From contig CP054837.1 in NCBI GenBank assembly GCA_028768525.1, positions 3,282,001 to 3,346,000 of the forward strand: 64,000 nt of DNA, read 5' to 3'. The position numbers and the translations under genes were made by a program. How positions within the stretch are numbered: the stretch's first letter is position 1; every line of letters starts with the position of its first letter. Of this stretch, positions 44,861 to 52,163 are shown in pieces. The stretch is from Desulfobacter sp. (GTDB lineage: Bacteria > Desulfobacterota > Desulfobacteria > Desulfobacterales > Desulfobacteraceae). Under the pieces are notes generated by a model, which worked only from the letters and a program-made list of their open reading frames with translations, did no database searches and was not told the origin of the DNA.

Positions 44861-45754
44861 CTAATTCCTGCGGGACCTTGCAACGACAAGAAGGCCGGTG
44901 CCCAGAAGCCAGAATGCCCCGGGAATCGGGACGGCGGCAGCCTGGTTGATAACGCCCACAGCCTCCAGGTCAACACCGCCGGAACCCCAGGTTACCCAGC
45001 TGTCATAAATGGGATTACCCTGGGAGTCGAGGAAATCGCCGCTGCCAGGGATATCCACGATCCGGACAAAATTGATGTCGTCCAGGTCCACCAGGCCCGA
45101 CAGGACCAGGGCATTGTCTGACAATTCCTCCAGGTCAAATCCGGTGCCCTCTGAACTGCCGTAGGCATTGGGATGCTTGCCTGCAAGGTTATGGACATCT
45201 GAGGGGTCAATGCCGCCGTATCCGCCGACGGGGCCAGGGGTCAGGGAGACGCTGCCGAACCGGGCAAAGTTGATACCGTCCGTGGATACGTCCACATAGC
45301 CCAGTTCGGCAAAGAGATCGCTGCCTGAGTAAAAGCCGTTTTCAAATACGGCAAAGTCGTCACCGCTCCCGTTCATGATGGGGGCGTCAAAGGTCAATGT
45401 GATTTCTCCCGGTGAAATTCCGGCATCAATCTGGGACGCCCATAAATCCCCCAGGGAAACAATATCCATATTGCTCCCTGTTACCGGGCCCAGGGCTTTT
45501 TCCGGAGTCCTGTAATTTCTGTTCGGTTCTGTGGAAACCCCACCCCCCTGGGTATATTGACCGTCCAAATCAGGGTCCAGGGCAGGGGCAGGGGTATAAT
45601 TTAGAAACCCCGTGGCCCACCCCTGGAAAACAGGGTTTATGGTGCCATCGACAAATCCCGGAATGCCGGCTTCGGTGTAGGGACCGGCCAGGGCGCTGCC
45701 GGCGGCAACGGCCACCCCGCAGACAATGATAAAAAACGTTTGAAGTCTTTTCAT
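44861..45754 (-). CDS. VPLPA-CTERM surface protein (riboswitch-controlled)
   Basis: A 297-residue exported protein. A signal peptide (FFIIVCGVAVAAGSALAGPY) is followed by a beta-rich body (SPGEITLTFDAPIMNGSGDD, VDVSTDGINFARFGSVSLT) and the tail VPIPGAFWLLGTGLLVVARS with RRN. The body has GTGFDLEEL and a closing DLEAVGVIN strand, which also occur in the protein at 62113, so the two are related. The ATG at 45754 has GAGGAGA. A GEMM-like aptamer and a promoter with the shared upstream element precede it. The stop is TAG, with a second sorting tail in frame beyond. Confidence 0.85.
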   Translation of the reverse strand: MKRLQTFFIIVCGVAVAAGSALAGPYTEAGIPGFVDGTINPVFQGWATGFLNYTPAPALDPDLDGQYTQGGGVSTEPNRNYRTPEKALGPVTGSNMDIVSLGDLWASQIDAGISPGEITLTFDAPIMNGSGDDFAVFENGFYSGSDLFAELGYVDVSTDGINFARFGSVSLTPGPVGGYGGIDPSDVHNLAGKHPNAYGSSEGTGFDLEELSDNALVLSGLVDLDDINFVRIVDIPGSGDFLDSQGNPIYDSWVTWGSGGVDLEAVGVINQAAAVPIPGAFWLLGTGLLVVARSRRN

Positions 45755-45799
45755 TTTGATTTTCTCCTCATTGAAAAATAAAATAGCCTGTTGTGAATC

Positions 45800-45891
45800 G
45801 GCGACCCGGCTGTCTGGCCCCGGCATGAAGCGAGGAGATAAGGGGGGGGGAGATCCGTGGTTTTCCGGCCCTGCTTCACAGCAGGTGTGGC
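45800..45891 (-). promoter_or_regulatory. Cyclic-dinucleotide (GEMM/c-di-GMP-I-like) riboswitch, copy B
   Basis: The aptamer reads GCCACACCTGC, a GTGA-capped hairpin (CCTGC-tGTGAa-GCAGG), GGCCGGAAAACCACGG and, after a variable stem, GACAGCCGGGTCGCC. This is the GEMM-I layout: a GNRA-loop stem, a purine-rich joining segment and a 3' GCCGGGTTGCC-like strand. The core GCCGGAAAACC departs from the canonical GACGCAAAGCC. It precedes the VPLPA-CTERM gene at 45754 by about 45 nt. Confidence 0.75.
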
Positions 45892-45909
45892 TTTTTCAGA
45901 TTCAGAGGC

Positions 45910-45967
45910 ACCATATCCCGCCTCTGTTTTTTTTTCTCAGACTAATTTGCGAAAATTCGGTAGTTTC
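45910..45967 (-). promoter_or_regulatory. Promoter with shared upstream element, copy B
   Basis: On the minus strand: element AACTACCGAATTTTCGCAAA then TTAGTCTGAG (45936-45967), 20 nt, TATGGT -10 (45910-45915), then 18 nt to the aptamer. The same layout recurs at 46023, 61747 and 61891. The element with its plus-strand partner forms a large inverted repeat across the divergent region. Confidence 0.65.
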
Positions 45968-46022
45968 TTGTCACCATGTGCGAATTTTATTTTTTGCAGT
46001 AAGAAAAGTGAATAAAACGCAA

Positions 46023-46080
46023 AAAATTACCGGAATTCGGCAAATAAGTCTGAGCATGGCAGGAGAAATTGGGCTATGTT
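46023..46080 (+). promoter_or_regulatory. Promoter with shared upstream element, copy A
   Basis: Element AATTACCGGAATTCGGCAAA then TAAGTCTGAG (46025-46054), 20 nt, TATGTT -10 (46075-46080), then 17 nt to the aptamer at 46098. A sigma-70-like -10 without a -35 suggests an activator bound at the element. Confidence 0.65.
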
Positions 46081-46097
46081 CCGCTTTGACCAGAAAC

Positions 46098-46167
46098 GCC
46101 ACACCCGTTGAAAGGCGGGGCCGGAAAGCCACGGATCTCATTTCTTCCTCAAGACCGCCGGGTTGCC
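46098..46167 (+). promoter_or_regulatory. Cyclic-dinucleotide (GEMM/c-di-GMP-I-like) riboswitch, copy A
   Basis: GCCACACCCG, hairpin CCCGTT-GAAA-GGCGGG (GAAA tetraloop), GGCCGGAAAGCCACGG, then ACCGCCGGGTTGCC. It lies 51 nt before the ATG of the VPLPA-CTERM gene at 46219. A downstream hairpin (GTTCA...TGAAC, about 46172-46198) may hide or expose the AAGGAG ribosome site. c-di-GMP is the likely ligand; cGAMP cannot be excluded by eye. Confidence 0.78.
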
Positions 46168-46218
46168 AAAGGTTCATCAATAACTTGTGATTGAACGGTT
46201 AAAAAGGAGATGATTCCC

Positions 46219-46860
46219 ATGAAGCGTATATTATTATTGGTTTTGGTTGTTGTATTTGTCAATTTTCCTGCCTTGGGATTTGCAGACATCGTCTATACCC
46301 AGTTAGAGGGTATCCCCTCCCATGGTACAAATACCTGGGACCTGGATGGAAACGGCACCCATGATATCGGTGTGTTCTGGAACTATGAAGACTGGGATGA
46401 TTCTACCACGGCTGAGGCCAACCATCCCTTAGGCAGTCCGGACGCCAACGGGTTTGCCGCGGGCGGATCATTGGCCCTGAAATTGGTCGCCGGCGATATG
46501 GTGGGCCCGGAACAAACCTTTAAAAATGAGACCGTGATGCTCAGCCGGTATTACGATGACCAGGACTGGACCTATTATACCTGGGGCAACTGGGACAATA
46601 TGGCCGAAGGCGACACCGGCTATCTGGGGTTCCGCTTTCTGGACGGGGATGAGGCGGTTCACTACGGCTGGATCCGGGCCTGGGTCAATCCCGGAAACCA
46701 ATACATCACCCTCTACGACATGGCCTGGGAAACCGAGGCGGGAAAGGTGATTGCCGCCGGCGACCCAGGATCTCCCGTCCCCGTGCCCGGGGCGGCCTGG
46801 CTGCTGGGCACAGGGTTGCTGGGGCTCGCCGGCATGGGCCGGAATCGGATACGGGTATAA
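46219..46860 (+). CDS. VPLPA-CTERM surface protein (riboswitch-controlled)
   Basis: A 213-residue exported protein with a signal peptide (LLLVLVVVFVNFPALGFADI), a body with an acidic loop (WDLDGNGTHDIGVFWNYEDW) and the tail PVPVPGAAWLLGTGLLGLAG plus MGRNRIRV. I chose the ATG at 46219: the AAGGAG site is 9 nt upstream, whereas an ATG at 46210 is too close to it. It sits behind its own riboswitch and promoter, divergent from the gene at 45754. Body fold not recognised. The tail predicts exosortase-dependent surface display. Confidence 0.85.
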   Translation: MKRILLLVLVVVFVNFPALGFADIVYTQLEGIPSHGTNTWDLDGNGTHDIGVFWNYEDWDDSTTAEANHPLGSPDANGFAAGGSLALKLVAGDMVGPEQTFKNETVMLSRYYDDQDWTYYTWGNWDNMAEGDTGYLGFRFLDGDEAVHYGWIRAWVNPGNQYITLYDMAWETEAGKVIAAGDPGSPVPVPGAAWLLGTGLLGLAGMGRNRIRV

Positions 46861-46931
46861 GGGGTTGGAACACGCCGCCTGTGCCGGAGTTGGACTCCTG
46901 GCAGGTACGGGCCATTGTCCAGGTGTGTTAC

Positions 46932-46966
46932 GGCCGGAATCTCCCCTGCACGGGAGGGTTCCGGCC
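46932..46966 (+). terminator. Strong hairpin after the VPLPA-CTERM gene
   Basis: GGCCGGAA-t-CTCCC / GGGAG-gg-TTCCGGCC around a 6-nt loop, starting 72 nt past the stop. The stem is very stable but lacks a U-tract. It is the main structure in the 319-nt gap before the pilus operon, apart from the leader at 47108. Confidence 0.45.
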
Positions 46967-47107
46967 GGCCCGCTGCCATGTGGGGAATAGGACGCCATCT
47001 TATGGAATACGGGTGGCAATTTTTTTATGTATAAATAGCAATTTAGTCCTGATTTTAGGCAATAAAATCCAAGCTTTTAGCCGATCAATCGGGTATTAGT
47101 TATCAGG

Positions 47108-47153
47108 CCGGGGCGGATGCAACCGGAGCCGGGAGACCGGCGGAGGCCCCCGG
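47108..47153 (+). other. Structured leader of the tad/flp operon
   Basis: A folded segment just upstream of flp: outer arms CCGGGG (47108-47113) and CCCCGG (47148-47153), and an inner hairpin GCCGG-GAGA-CCGGC with a GNRA loop (47128-47141). It faintly recalls half of a GEMM aptamer but lacks the 3' GCCGGGTTGCC strand, so I do not call a riboswitch. The operon promoter should lie in the AT-rich stretch 47010-47095. Confidence 0.4.
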
Positions 47154-47179
47154 ATAAACCGAAAAATCCAGGTGAGGCA

Positions 47180-47389
47180 ATGAAACGATTTTTAAACAAA
47201 TTATGGGAAGACGATTTCGGTGCCACCGCAATTGAGTACGGCTTGATCGCAGGAATCATGGCCGCCCTGCTGGTCACTGTGCTGGGCGGGTTCAGCGATA
47301 AGCTGAGCGGGCTATTTGATGCCATTACGGAAAAACTCAGCGATACCACGGACACCATTAAAAACAGCAGTACGGTAAGCGGCGGTTGA
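47180..47389 (+). CDS. flp: Flp/Fap-type pilin (major Tad pilin)
   Basis: A 69-residue pilin. The class IVb cleavage site reads DDFGATAIEYGLIAGIMAAL: cleavage after Gly leaves ATAIEYGLIA with Glu5 (in the ATAIEY reading), followed by the hydrophobic stalk (MAALLVTVLGG). The C-terminus is short and hydrophilic. The ATG at 47180 has GGTGAGG upstream. First gene of the pilus operon, overlapping the peptidase start by 4 nt. It is cleaved by the next product and polymerised by the TadA/B/C machine. Confidence 0.93.
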   Translation: MKRFLNKLWEDDFGATAIEYGLIAGIMAALLVTVLGGFSDKLSGLFDAITEKLSDTTDTIKNSSTVSGG

Positions 47390-47901
47390 TCATTTCCCTT
47401 CCGTCGGCAGCCATGGTGCTGGCATGCAGTGCGGCATATACCGACCTGGCCTGGGGAAGGATTCCCAATTGGCTAACCATCCCCTTTCTGTTTATCGGGC
47501 TCTGGTTCAGCACCGCCCAGCTGGGGCTGGTGCCGGGTCTTCTATTCAGCCTCAAGGGGATGGGGACCGGGCTGGCCTGTCTTATGGTCCCCTTTATTCT
47601 GGGCGGGGCGGGCGGTGGCGATGTCAAGCTGTTGGGAGCCATGGGGGCCCTGCTCGGCTGTTGCGGCGTATTCTGGACCTTTTTATATGCCGCCCTGGCC
47701 GGAGGCATTTACTCCATGGCTGTCCTGATGGCGAAAAAGAATTACGGAGTGGTGTTAAACTTGGCCGATGATATCAGGCAATTGGCCCGGGGCCGGAACC
47801 CAGGGCCGTATCAGGAGAATACAGGGCGAAGGACTATTCCCTATTCTCTTCCTGTGCTGGCCGGATACCTGGCTTATACGGCGGCAGGAGGCCTGGTGTG
47901 A
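47386..47901 (+). CDS. cpaA: Prepilin peptidase (TadV/CpaA, type IV leader peptidase family)
   Basis: A 171-residue aspartic membrane protease for the Flp prepilin. The two catalytic Asp sites are present: AAYTDLAWGRIPNWLT (first Asp) and GGAGGGDVKLLGAMGALLG (GxGD motif, second Asp), among about five spans. It lacks the N-methylating domain, as is normal for TadV. The TTG start overlaps the flp stop (TTGA), so translation is coupled. It overlaps tadE by 4 nt. Confidence 0.9.
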   Translation: MIISLPSAAMVLACSAAYTDLAWGRIPNWLTIPFLFIGLWFSTAQLGLVPGLLFSLKGMGTGLACLMVPFILGGAGGGDVKLLGAMGALLGCCGVFWTFLYAALAGGIYSMAVLMAKKNYGVVLNLADDIRQLARGRNPGPYQENTGRRTIPYSLPVLAGYLAYTAAGGLV

Positions 47902-48356
47902 GAAAAGGACGCCTTTGTATTTCCAATAGCCGGGGGGCCGCCACCGTGGAGTTTGCCCTTCTTGTCCCTGTCTGGCTCCTGCTGTTTTTCGGTATGCTGG
48001 ATTATGCCTGGTATCTGACCCATGTCATGGTGGCGGAAAATGCCGTGGCCGCCGGTGCCAGGGCCGGTGTGACGGTGAAATACTGGCTGGCACCCGATGA
48101 CGACGACTATAAGGACCCGGTGGAGATCGCCAGAGATGCCGTAAGGCATGCCTTCTGGCTGGATACGGACCTGAATCCTGCCCTGATTGATGTGAGGTTC
48201 AAGGACGGCTCCAATCAGCCGGCGGAAGAGGATGGACAGCGCCAATACCTTGAAGTCAAACTGGTGGATTATGAATATCCTCCGTTGACCGGGTATTTGC
48301 CGGACCGCATGATTCCTCGAAAAATCAGTACCATTGCCCTGATGACGCTGCCGTGA
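47898..48356 (+). CDS. tadE: TadE-like minor pseudopilin
   Basis: A 152-residue pilin-like protein. The TadE core is RGAATVEFALLVPVWLLLFF, with the Glu of the type IV pilin-like motif and one N-terminal span, followed by a small periplasmic domain. It is found here early in the operon, between the peptidase and CpaB, instead of late as in many tad loci. The GTG start at 47898 overlaps the peptidase stop. Confidence 0.85.
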   Translation: MRKGRLCISNSRGAATVEFALLVPVWLLLFFGMLDYAWYLTHVMVAENAVAAGARAGVTVKYWLAPDDDDYKDPVEIARDAVRHAFWLDTDLNPALIDVRFKDGSNQPAEEDGQRQYLEVKLVDYEYPPLTGYLPDRMIPRKISTIALMTLP

Positions 48357-48404
48357 AAGGGCCGGGAATTTCCCCGATGAATCAATGGAGAAAGCGAATT
48401 GCCC

Positions 48405-49508
48405 ATGTTTAAAGCAAAAACTGTCATTGCCATCCTGTTTTCTTTACTAATGGGGCTTCTGGCCGTCAAGGGGGTCGCCCTGGTCAAGAAGGATACTGCC
48501 GTCCCGGCCCCGCAGCCCGTTGCAGAAAGTGTCAAGCCGGGGATAGCGGAACATGGGACAATCACTGCGCCGGCAGCCGTTGATTTTTCAGCCGGCATTC
48601 CCAGGGGGATGCGTATTGTCACCATCCGGGTGGATGATGTCTCAGGAGTGAGCCGGTCTCTGGAAAAAAATGACCGGGTGGACGTGGTGGCGGTAACGGA
48701 TTTCCAGGATGGGCAGAAAGGCAGTATTTCCAGAATGGTGCTCCAGAATATCAGGATATTCGACATTGAAAAGACGGCATTTAAAAAAAGTCTGACAGAT
48801 AAGGGGAGCCGGAAGAAAAAAAACTGGTCCATACATCTGCTGGTCACCCCTGACCAGGGCACCGTACTTGCGTCTGTTGGGGAGGCGGCAAGGCTGCGCC
48901 TGCTGCTCAGAAACCGGGACGATACCGGGATCCGGGGGGCCGTGCCCATGATCTATACCACCCGGAACGGACTGGTAACCATAAGGGACGGGCATGTAAA
49001 TCCGGCCGGCCGGATCCGGCCCGGCATGCGGGCCATCTCCATTGAAATCGACAACAATGACGGCATCTGCGGCACCCTTGAGCCGGGGGACCGGGTGGAC
49101 CTGATCTTTTCCTGCATGGAATCTTTGTTCACCACCGAAGGGGGGAACAGCGCTGCAGGAACCCAAGGGATGATGAGCGGCCACCGGAAATCCTCCCGTA
49201 TCATTCTTCAGGATGTGGAAGTACTGGCCACCGAAGGCAGCCTGGACGCCTCCCTGGGAAATACCAGGAAATCCAGATTTCTTACCCTGGTGGTCACCCC
49301 CAAGGAAGCGGAAACGGTGGCCGTGGTCACGGATGCGTCAAAATCCGGGAAGTTCAGGGTGGTTGCCAGGAATCCAGGCGACCGCCGGCGTATCCACAGC
49401 AGGGGTGAACTGTTCACAGATCTGGTGATCAAAGACAAGCGCCCCTATAAAATGGTTGAAATTCTGAAAGGTACGGCCAAGTACCCGGTCAAATTCTATG
49501 AAGATTGA
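48405..49508 (+). CDS. cpaB: Flp pilus assembly protein CpaB (RcpC)
   Basis: About 367 residues. An N-terminal span (TVIAILFSLLMGLLAVKGVA) is followed by a SAF-like domain (GIPRGMRIVTIRVDDVSGVS, then LEKNDRVDVVAV) and a second RcpC-type half (IRPGMRAISIEIDNNDGICG, LEPGDRVDLIFSCMES). CpaB stabilises or gates the secretin of the Tad system in the periplasm. I prefer the ATG at 48405 over a TTG two codons earlier. A 9-nt gap separates it from the secretin gene. Confidence 0.9.
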   Translation: MFKAKTVIAILFSLLMGLLAVKGVALVKKDTAVPAPQPVAESVKPGIAEHGTITAPAAVDFSAGIPRGMRIVTIRVDDVSGVSRSLEKNDRVDVVAVTDFQDGQKGSISRMVLQNIRIFDIEKTAFKKSLTDKGSRKKKNWSIHLLVTPDQGTVLASVGEAARLRLLLRNRDDTGIRGAVPMIYTTRNGLVTIRDGHVNPAGRIRPGMRAISIEIDNNDGICGTLEPGDRVDLIFSCMESLFTTEGGNSAAGTQGMMSGHRKSSRIILQDVEVLATEGSLDASLGNTRKSRFLTLVVTPKEAETVAVVTDASKSGKFRVVARNPGDRRRIHSRGELFTDLVIKDKRPYKMVEILKGTAKYPVKFYED

Positions 49509-49517
49509 GAACTGTCC

Positions 49518-50984
49518 ATGAGTGTTCAAGGAAGACGAATATTGAAACCCTGTAAATTGTGTTTAATTGTCCCGGCCCTCCTGCTCTGCCTTGCATGCCC
49601 GGCCCATGCCGGCAGCCCTTCCGGGCAGATCCGTATCGAGATGTTTCACTCCCATCTCCTTGAAACCGGAGTGCCCATCATGAGAGCCTCCATTGCCGAC
49701 CCCAAGGTGGCTGATGTCAATATCCTCTCCCCCACCCAGATCCTTGTGGTGGCCAAGGCAAAGCGTAACGCCTCCACCACCCTCATCCTCTGGGAGAGTG
49801 AAAAAAAGGCCGTTACTTACGATATCTGCGTATTTTCAAAGATCGACCCGGCCCTGCTCTCCCTCATGGCTGAACGGATCCGGGCCGTTGCCCCAGGGGT
49901 CAGCATCGATATTCTGCCGGCTCGGCAGGCGGTTGATTCGAAATCAATCATTCTCAAGGGGGAGGTGGAAAGCCAGATGGTCATGGAGCGGGTGATCACT
50001 GTTGTTGAAAGTTTTGGGATCCGTTATTTCAACCTCATTGACCTCAAAGGCCCCCAGCAGATCCAGCTTAAGGTGGTCATTGCCGAGGTCTCCAAATCCG
50101 GTCTCAAGCAAATGGGCATTAATTTTCTGGACTCCGGCGACAACCTGGGGTTCGGCGTATTTAAGGGGGGAACCACAGAAACCAAGGTGGAGTTCAAGGG
50201 GGAAACAAAATACGATACAGCCGCCGCCAGTTCCGGCAAATCCCCAGATTCCATAAGCAATACCGTTACCCAGACCGTTTCCAATACCATCGGTTCCCCG
50301 TTTAAATCGGCGTTTCAGATTGCCCTGAATTCCACCAAGCACAATTGGCTGGCCTACCTGAGCCTCCTTAAGAACCAAGGCCTGGCCCGGTCCCTGGCCA
50401 CCCCCACCCTGGTGGCCATGAGCGGGCAAAAGGCCGAATTCCAGGTCGGGGGGGAGTATCCCATCAATACAAAAAATGATGAAGGTGAAATCAGTACGAA
50501 AATGCAGCCCTACGGTATTATCCTGAAGTTTACCCCCTATCTGCTGGACAAGGAGACCATTACCCTTGAGGTCAATCCGGAAGTCAGTGCTGTGGATTTC
50601 TCATTTGATCCGCCGGGCATTACCTCCAGACGGGCCACCAGTACCCTCCAGCTCAAAGACGGTCAGAGTTTCGCCATGGCAGGGCTGCTCAAGGAAGAAT
50701 CTTCGGTGACCATCAATAAAGTGCCCTTCCTTGGCGATATTCCCTATCTGGGGACCCTGTTCACCAGCAAGGAAAACAAACACAGTGAAACCGAACTGGT
50801 GATTATGGTAACCCCCAGGATCGTCAGGGCCATGAATCCGGGTGAGGTGCCGGCACTGCCCGGCAGAGGAATGAAAAAAGAGATCCGTGATGGGGATTTT
50901 TTCATTAAAAATAATCTGGGGTTCATGGAATCCGATGAAAAAGATACCCGGGAATTCAGGGGAAAGACCGGGTTCGCAAAATAA
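49518..50984 (+). CDS. cpaC: Tad secretin CpaC (RcpA)
   Basis: A 488-residue outer-membrane secretin. A signal peptide (CLIVPALLLCLACPAHAGSP) is followed by an N-terminal pilus-secretin domain (ADPKVADVNILSPTQILVVA), a BON-like unit (IILKGEVESQMVMERVITVV) and the secretin barrel with its signatures TPTLVAMSGQKAEFQVGGEY and VPFLGDIPYLGTLFTS, ending in ELVIMVTPRIVR. It forms the pore for the Flp pilus. Confidence 0.94.
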   Translation: MSVQGRRILKPCKLCLIVPALLLCLACPAHAGSPSGQIRIEMFHSHLLETGVPIMRASIADPKVADVNILSPTQILVVAKAKRNASTTLILWESEKKAVTYDICVFSKIDPALLSLMAERIRAVAPGVSIDILPARQAVDSKSIILKGEVESQMVMERVITVVESFGIRYFNLIDLKGPQQIQLKVVIAEVSKSGLKQMGINFLDSGDNLGFGVFKGGTTETKVEFKGETKYDTAAASSGKSPDSISNTVTQTVSNTIGSPFKSAFQIALNSTKHNWLAYLSLLKNQGLARSLATPTLVAMSGQKAEFQVGGEYPINTKNDEGEISTKMQPYGIILKFTPYLLDKETITLEVNPEVSAVDFSFDPPGITSRRATSTLQLKDGQSFAMAGLLKEESSVTINKVPFLGDIPYLGTLFTSKENKHSETELVIMVTPRIVRAMNPGEVPALPGRGMKKEIRDGDFFIKNNLGFMESDEKDTREFRGKTGFAK

Positions 50985-51002
50985 AAGGGAAATCAAGAAA
51001 AG

Positions 51003-52163
51003 ATGAACAATACTCCAAAAGGCATGGTAATCAGCAGTGATAAGGGGCTCTGCCGGGAACTGGCATCGGTGCTTTCCCCAATGGTGGACATCCAGGGGCC
51101 GGTGGCCGACATTGCCCTTGGATACCGCCAGGCCAGGGATGCCGCTTCAGAACTGGTGTTTCTGGACCTGGGTGCCGGGGAAAAAGAATGCATGAGTTTT
51201 ACCCGGCGGATGAAACGGGTGCAGCCGGACACCCAGGTGCTCATGGTGGGGGCGGCCAAGGATCCCGGCCTCCTTCTTGACGCCATGCGGGCGGGGGTTT
51301 CGGATTTTCTGTTTTCGCCTTTTAACAATGCAGAAATCTCTGATGCGGTTCAGGGGGCCCTTGCCAGGGGGGGGGACGGTTCCGGCGGAGGGGAGGTGGT
51401 TTCCGTGTTCAGCCTCAAAGGCGGGGTCGGGGTCACCACCATTGCCATGAATCTGGCCGGGCATCTTTACGATCTGACAGGGGACAAGGTGCTGCTTCTG
51501 GATCTCAACCTTTTTATGGGGGATGTGACAAGTTATCTGAATATGCCAATGGACTATACCCCCTATGACCTGCTCCGTGATGTGGACCGTATGGATGAAA
51601 AGCTGATGTTTTCCTTGGTGAACCGCCATGACTCGGGAATATATGTGATGGCCCCGCCGGTTGGCATCAGCGATGCCGAACAGGTCGGCCCCGAGGACAT
51701 CGCTGCCATGACCGCTGTGGTGAAACGGTATTTCGATTATATTATTGTGGACTGTCCCCATGAATTTTCCGAGCGGACCCTCATGGCCTGCTCCCTTTCG
51801 GACAAGATTCTGGTGGTAGCCCATCAGACCATCCCTGCCGTCAAAAGCACCCGTCAGGTCATGGATTTCTTCAATGAGATGGAATTTGACCGGGACAAAA
51901 TAGAGGTGGTGCTCAACCGTTACAAAAAAGACAGCGCCATGGATGCAGCCGCCCTTGAAGGGGTGCTGGAGAAAAAAATAGCTGCCAGGATCAGCAGCGC
52001 TTCCCCCCTTTTTGAAAAAATGACCGCCGGGGGGAAAATTGTATGCCGGGGGGACGGGAAGCATCCCATAAACCGGGAGTTCAGGGCGTTGGCAGGCCGT
52101 TTGACCGGTATTCACCCTTCACCTTCTGGCCTGCTGCACCGGCTGGGGGGAATGTTCCGATGA
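51003..52163 (+). CDS. cpaE: TadZ/CpaE polar-localisation ATPase-like protein
   Basis: A 386-residue protein. An N-terminal receiver-like domain (ASELVFLDLGAGEKECMSFT) is followed by a MinD/ParA-type domain. The P-loop reads FSLKGGVGVTTIAMNLAGHL: the usual Lys of GKT is Val, as in many TadZ proteins that bind ATP but hydrolyse it poorly. It places the machinery at the pole. It overlaps cpaF by 4 nt (ATGA). The lipoprotein CpaD/RcpB, often encoded before it, is missing. Confidence 0.92.
   Translation: MNNTPKGMVISSDKGLCRELASVLSPMVDIQGPVADIALGYRQARDAASELVFLDLGAGEKECMSFTRRMKRVQPDTQVLMVGAAKDPGLLLDAMRAGVSDFLFSPFNNAEISDAVQGALARGGDGSGGGEVVSVFSLKGGVGVTTIAMNLAGHLYDLTGDKVLLLDLNLFMGDVTSYLNMPMDYTPYDLLRDVDRMDEKLMFSLVNRHDSGIYVMAPPVGISDAEQVGPEDIAAMTAVVKRYFDYIIVDCPHEFSERTLMACSLSDKILVVAHQTIPAVKSTRQVMDFFNEMEFDRDKIEVVLNRYKKDSAMDAAALEGVLEKKIAARISSASPLFEKMTAGGKIVCRGDGKHPINREFRALAGRLTGIHPSPSGLLHRLGGMFR

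Noticed and set aside
45936..46054. Sigma-54 promoter in the shared element
   Set aside because: The GG and GC dinucleotides are not separated by the 10 nt required for -24/-12 recognition in any copy; the -10-like box downstream fits sigma-70 with an activator.
47108..47153. Fourth GEMM riboswitch before flp
   Set aside because: The 5' half has some likeness (GNRA hairpin, GCAACC), but the conserved 3' strand GCCGGGTTGCC is missing and the joining segment does not match.
51418..51445. Defective P-loop of CpaE/TadZ (no GKT lysine) as a mutation
   Set aside because: Loss of this lysine is frequent in TadZ-type proteins, so it is a family trait and not a lesion.
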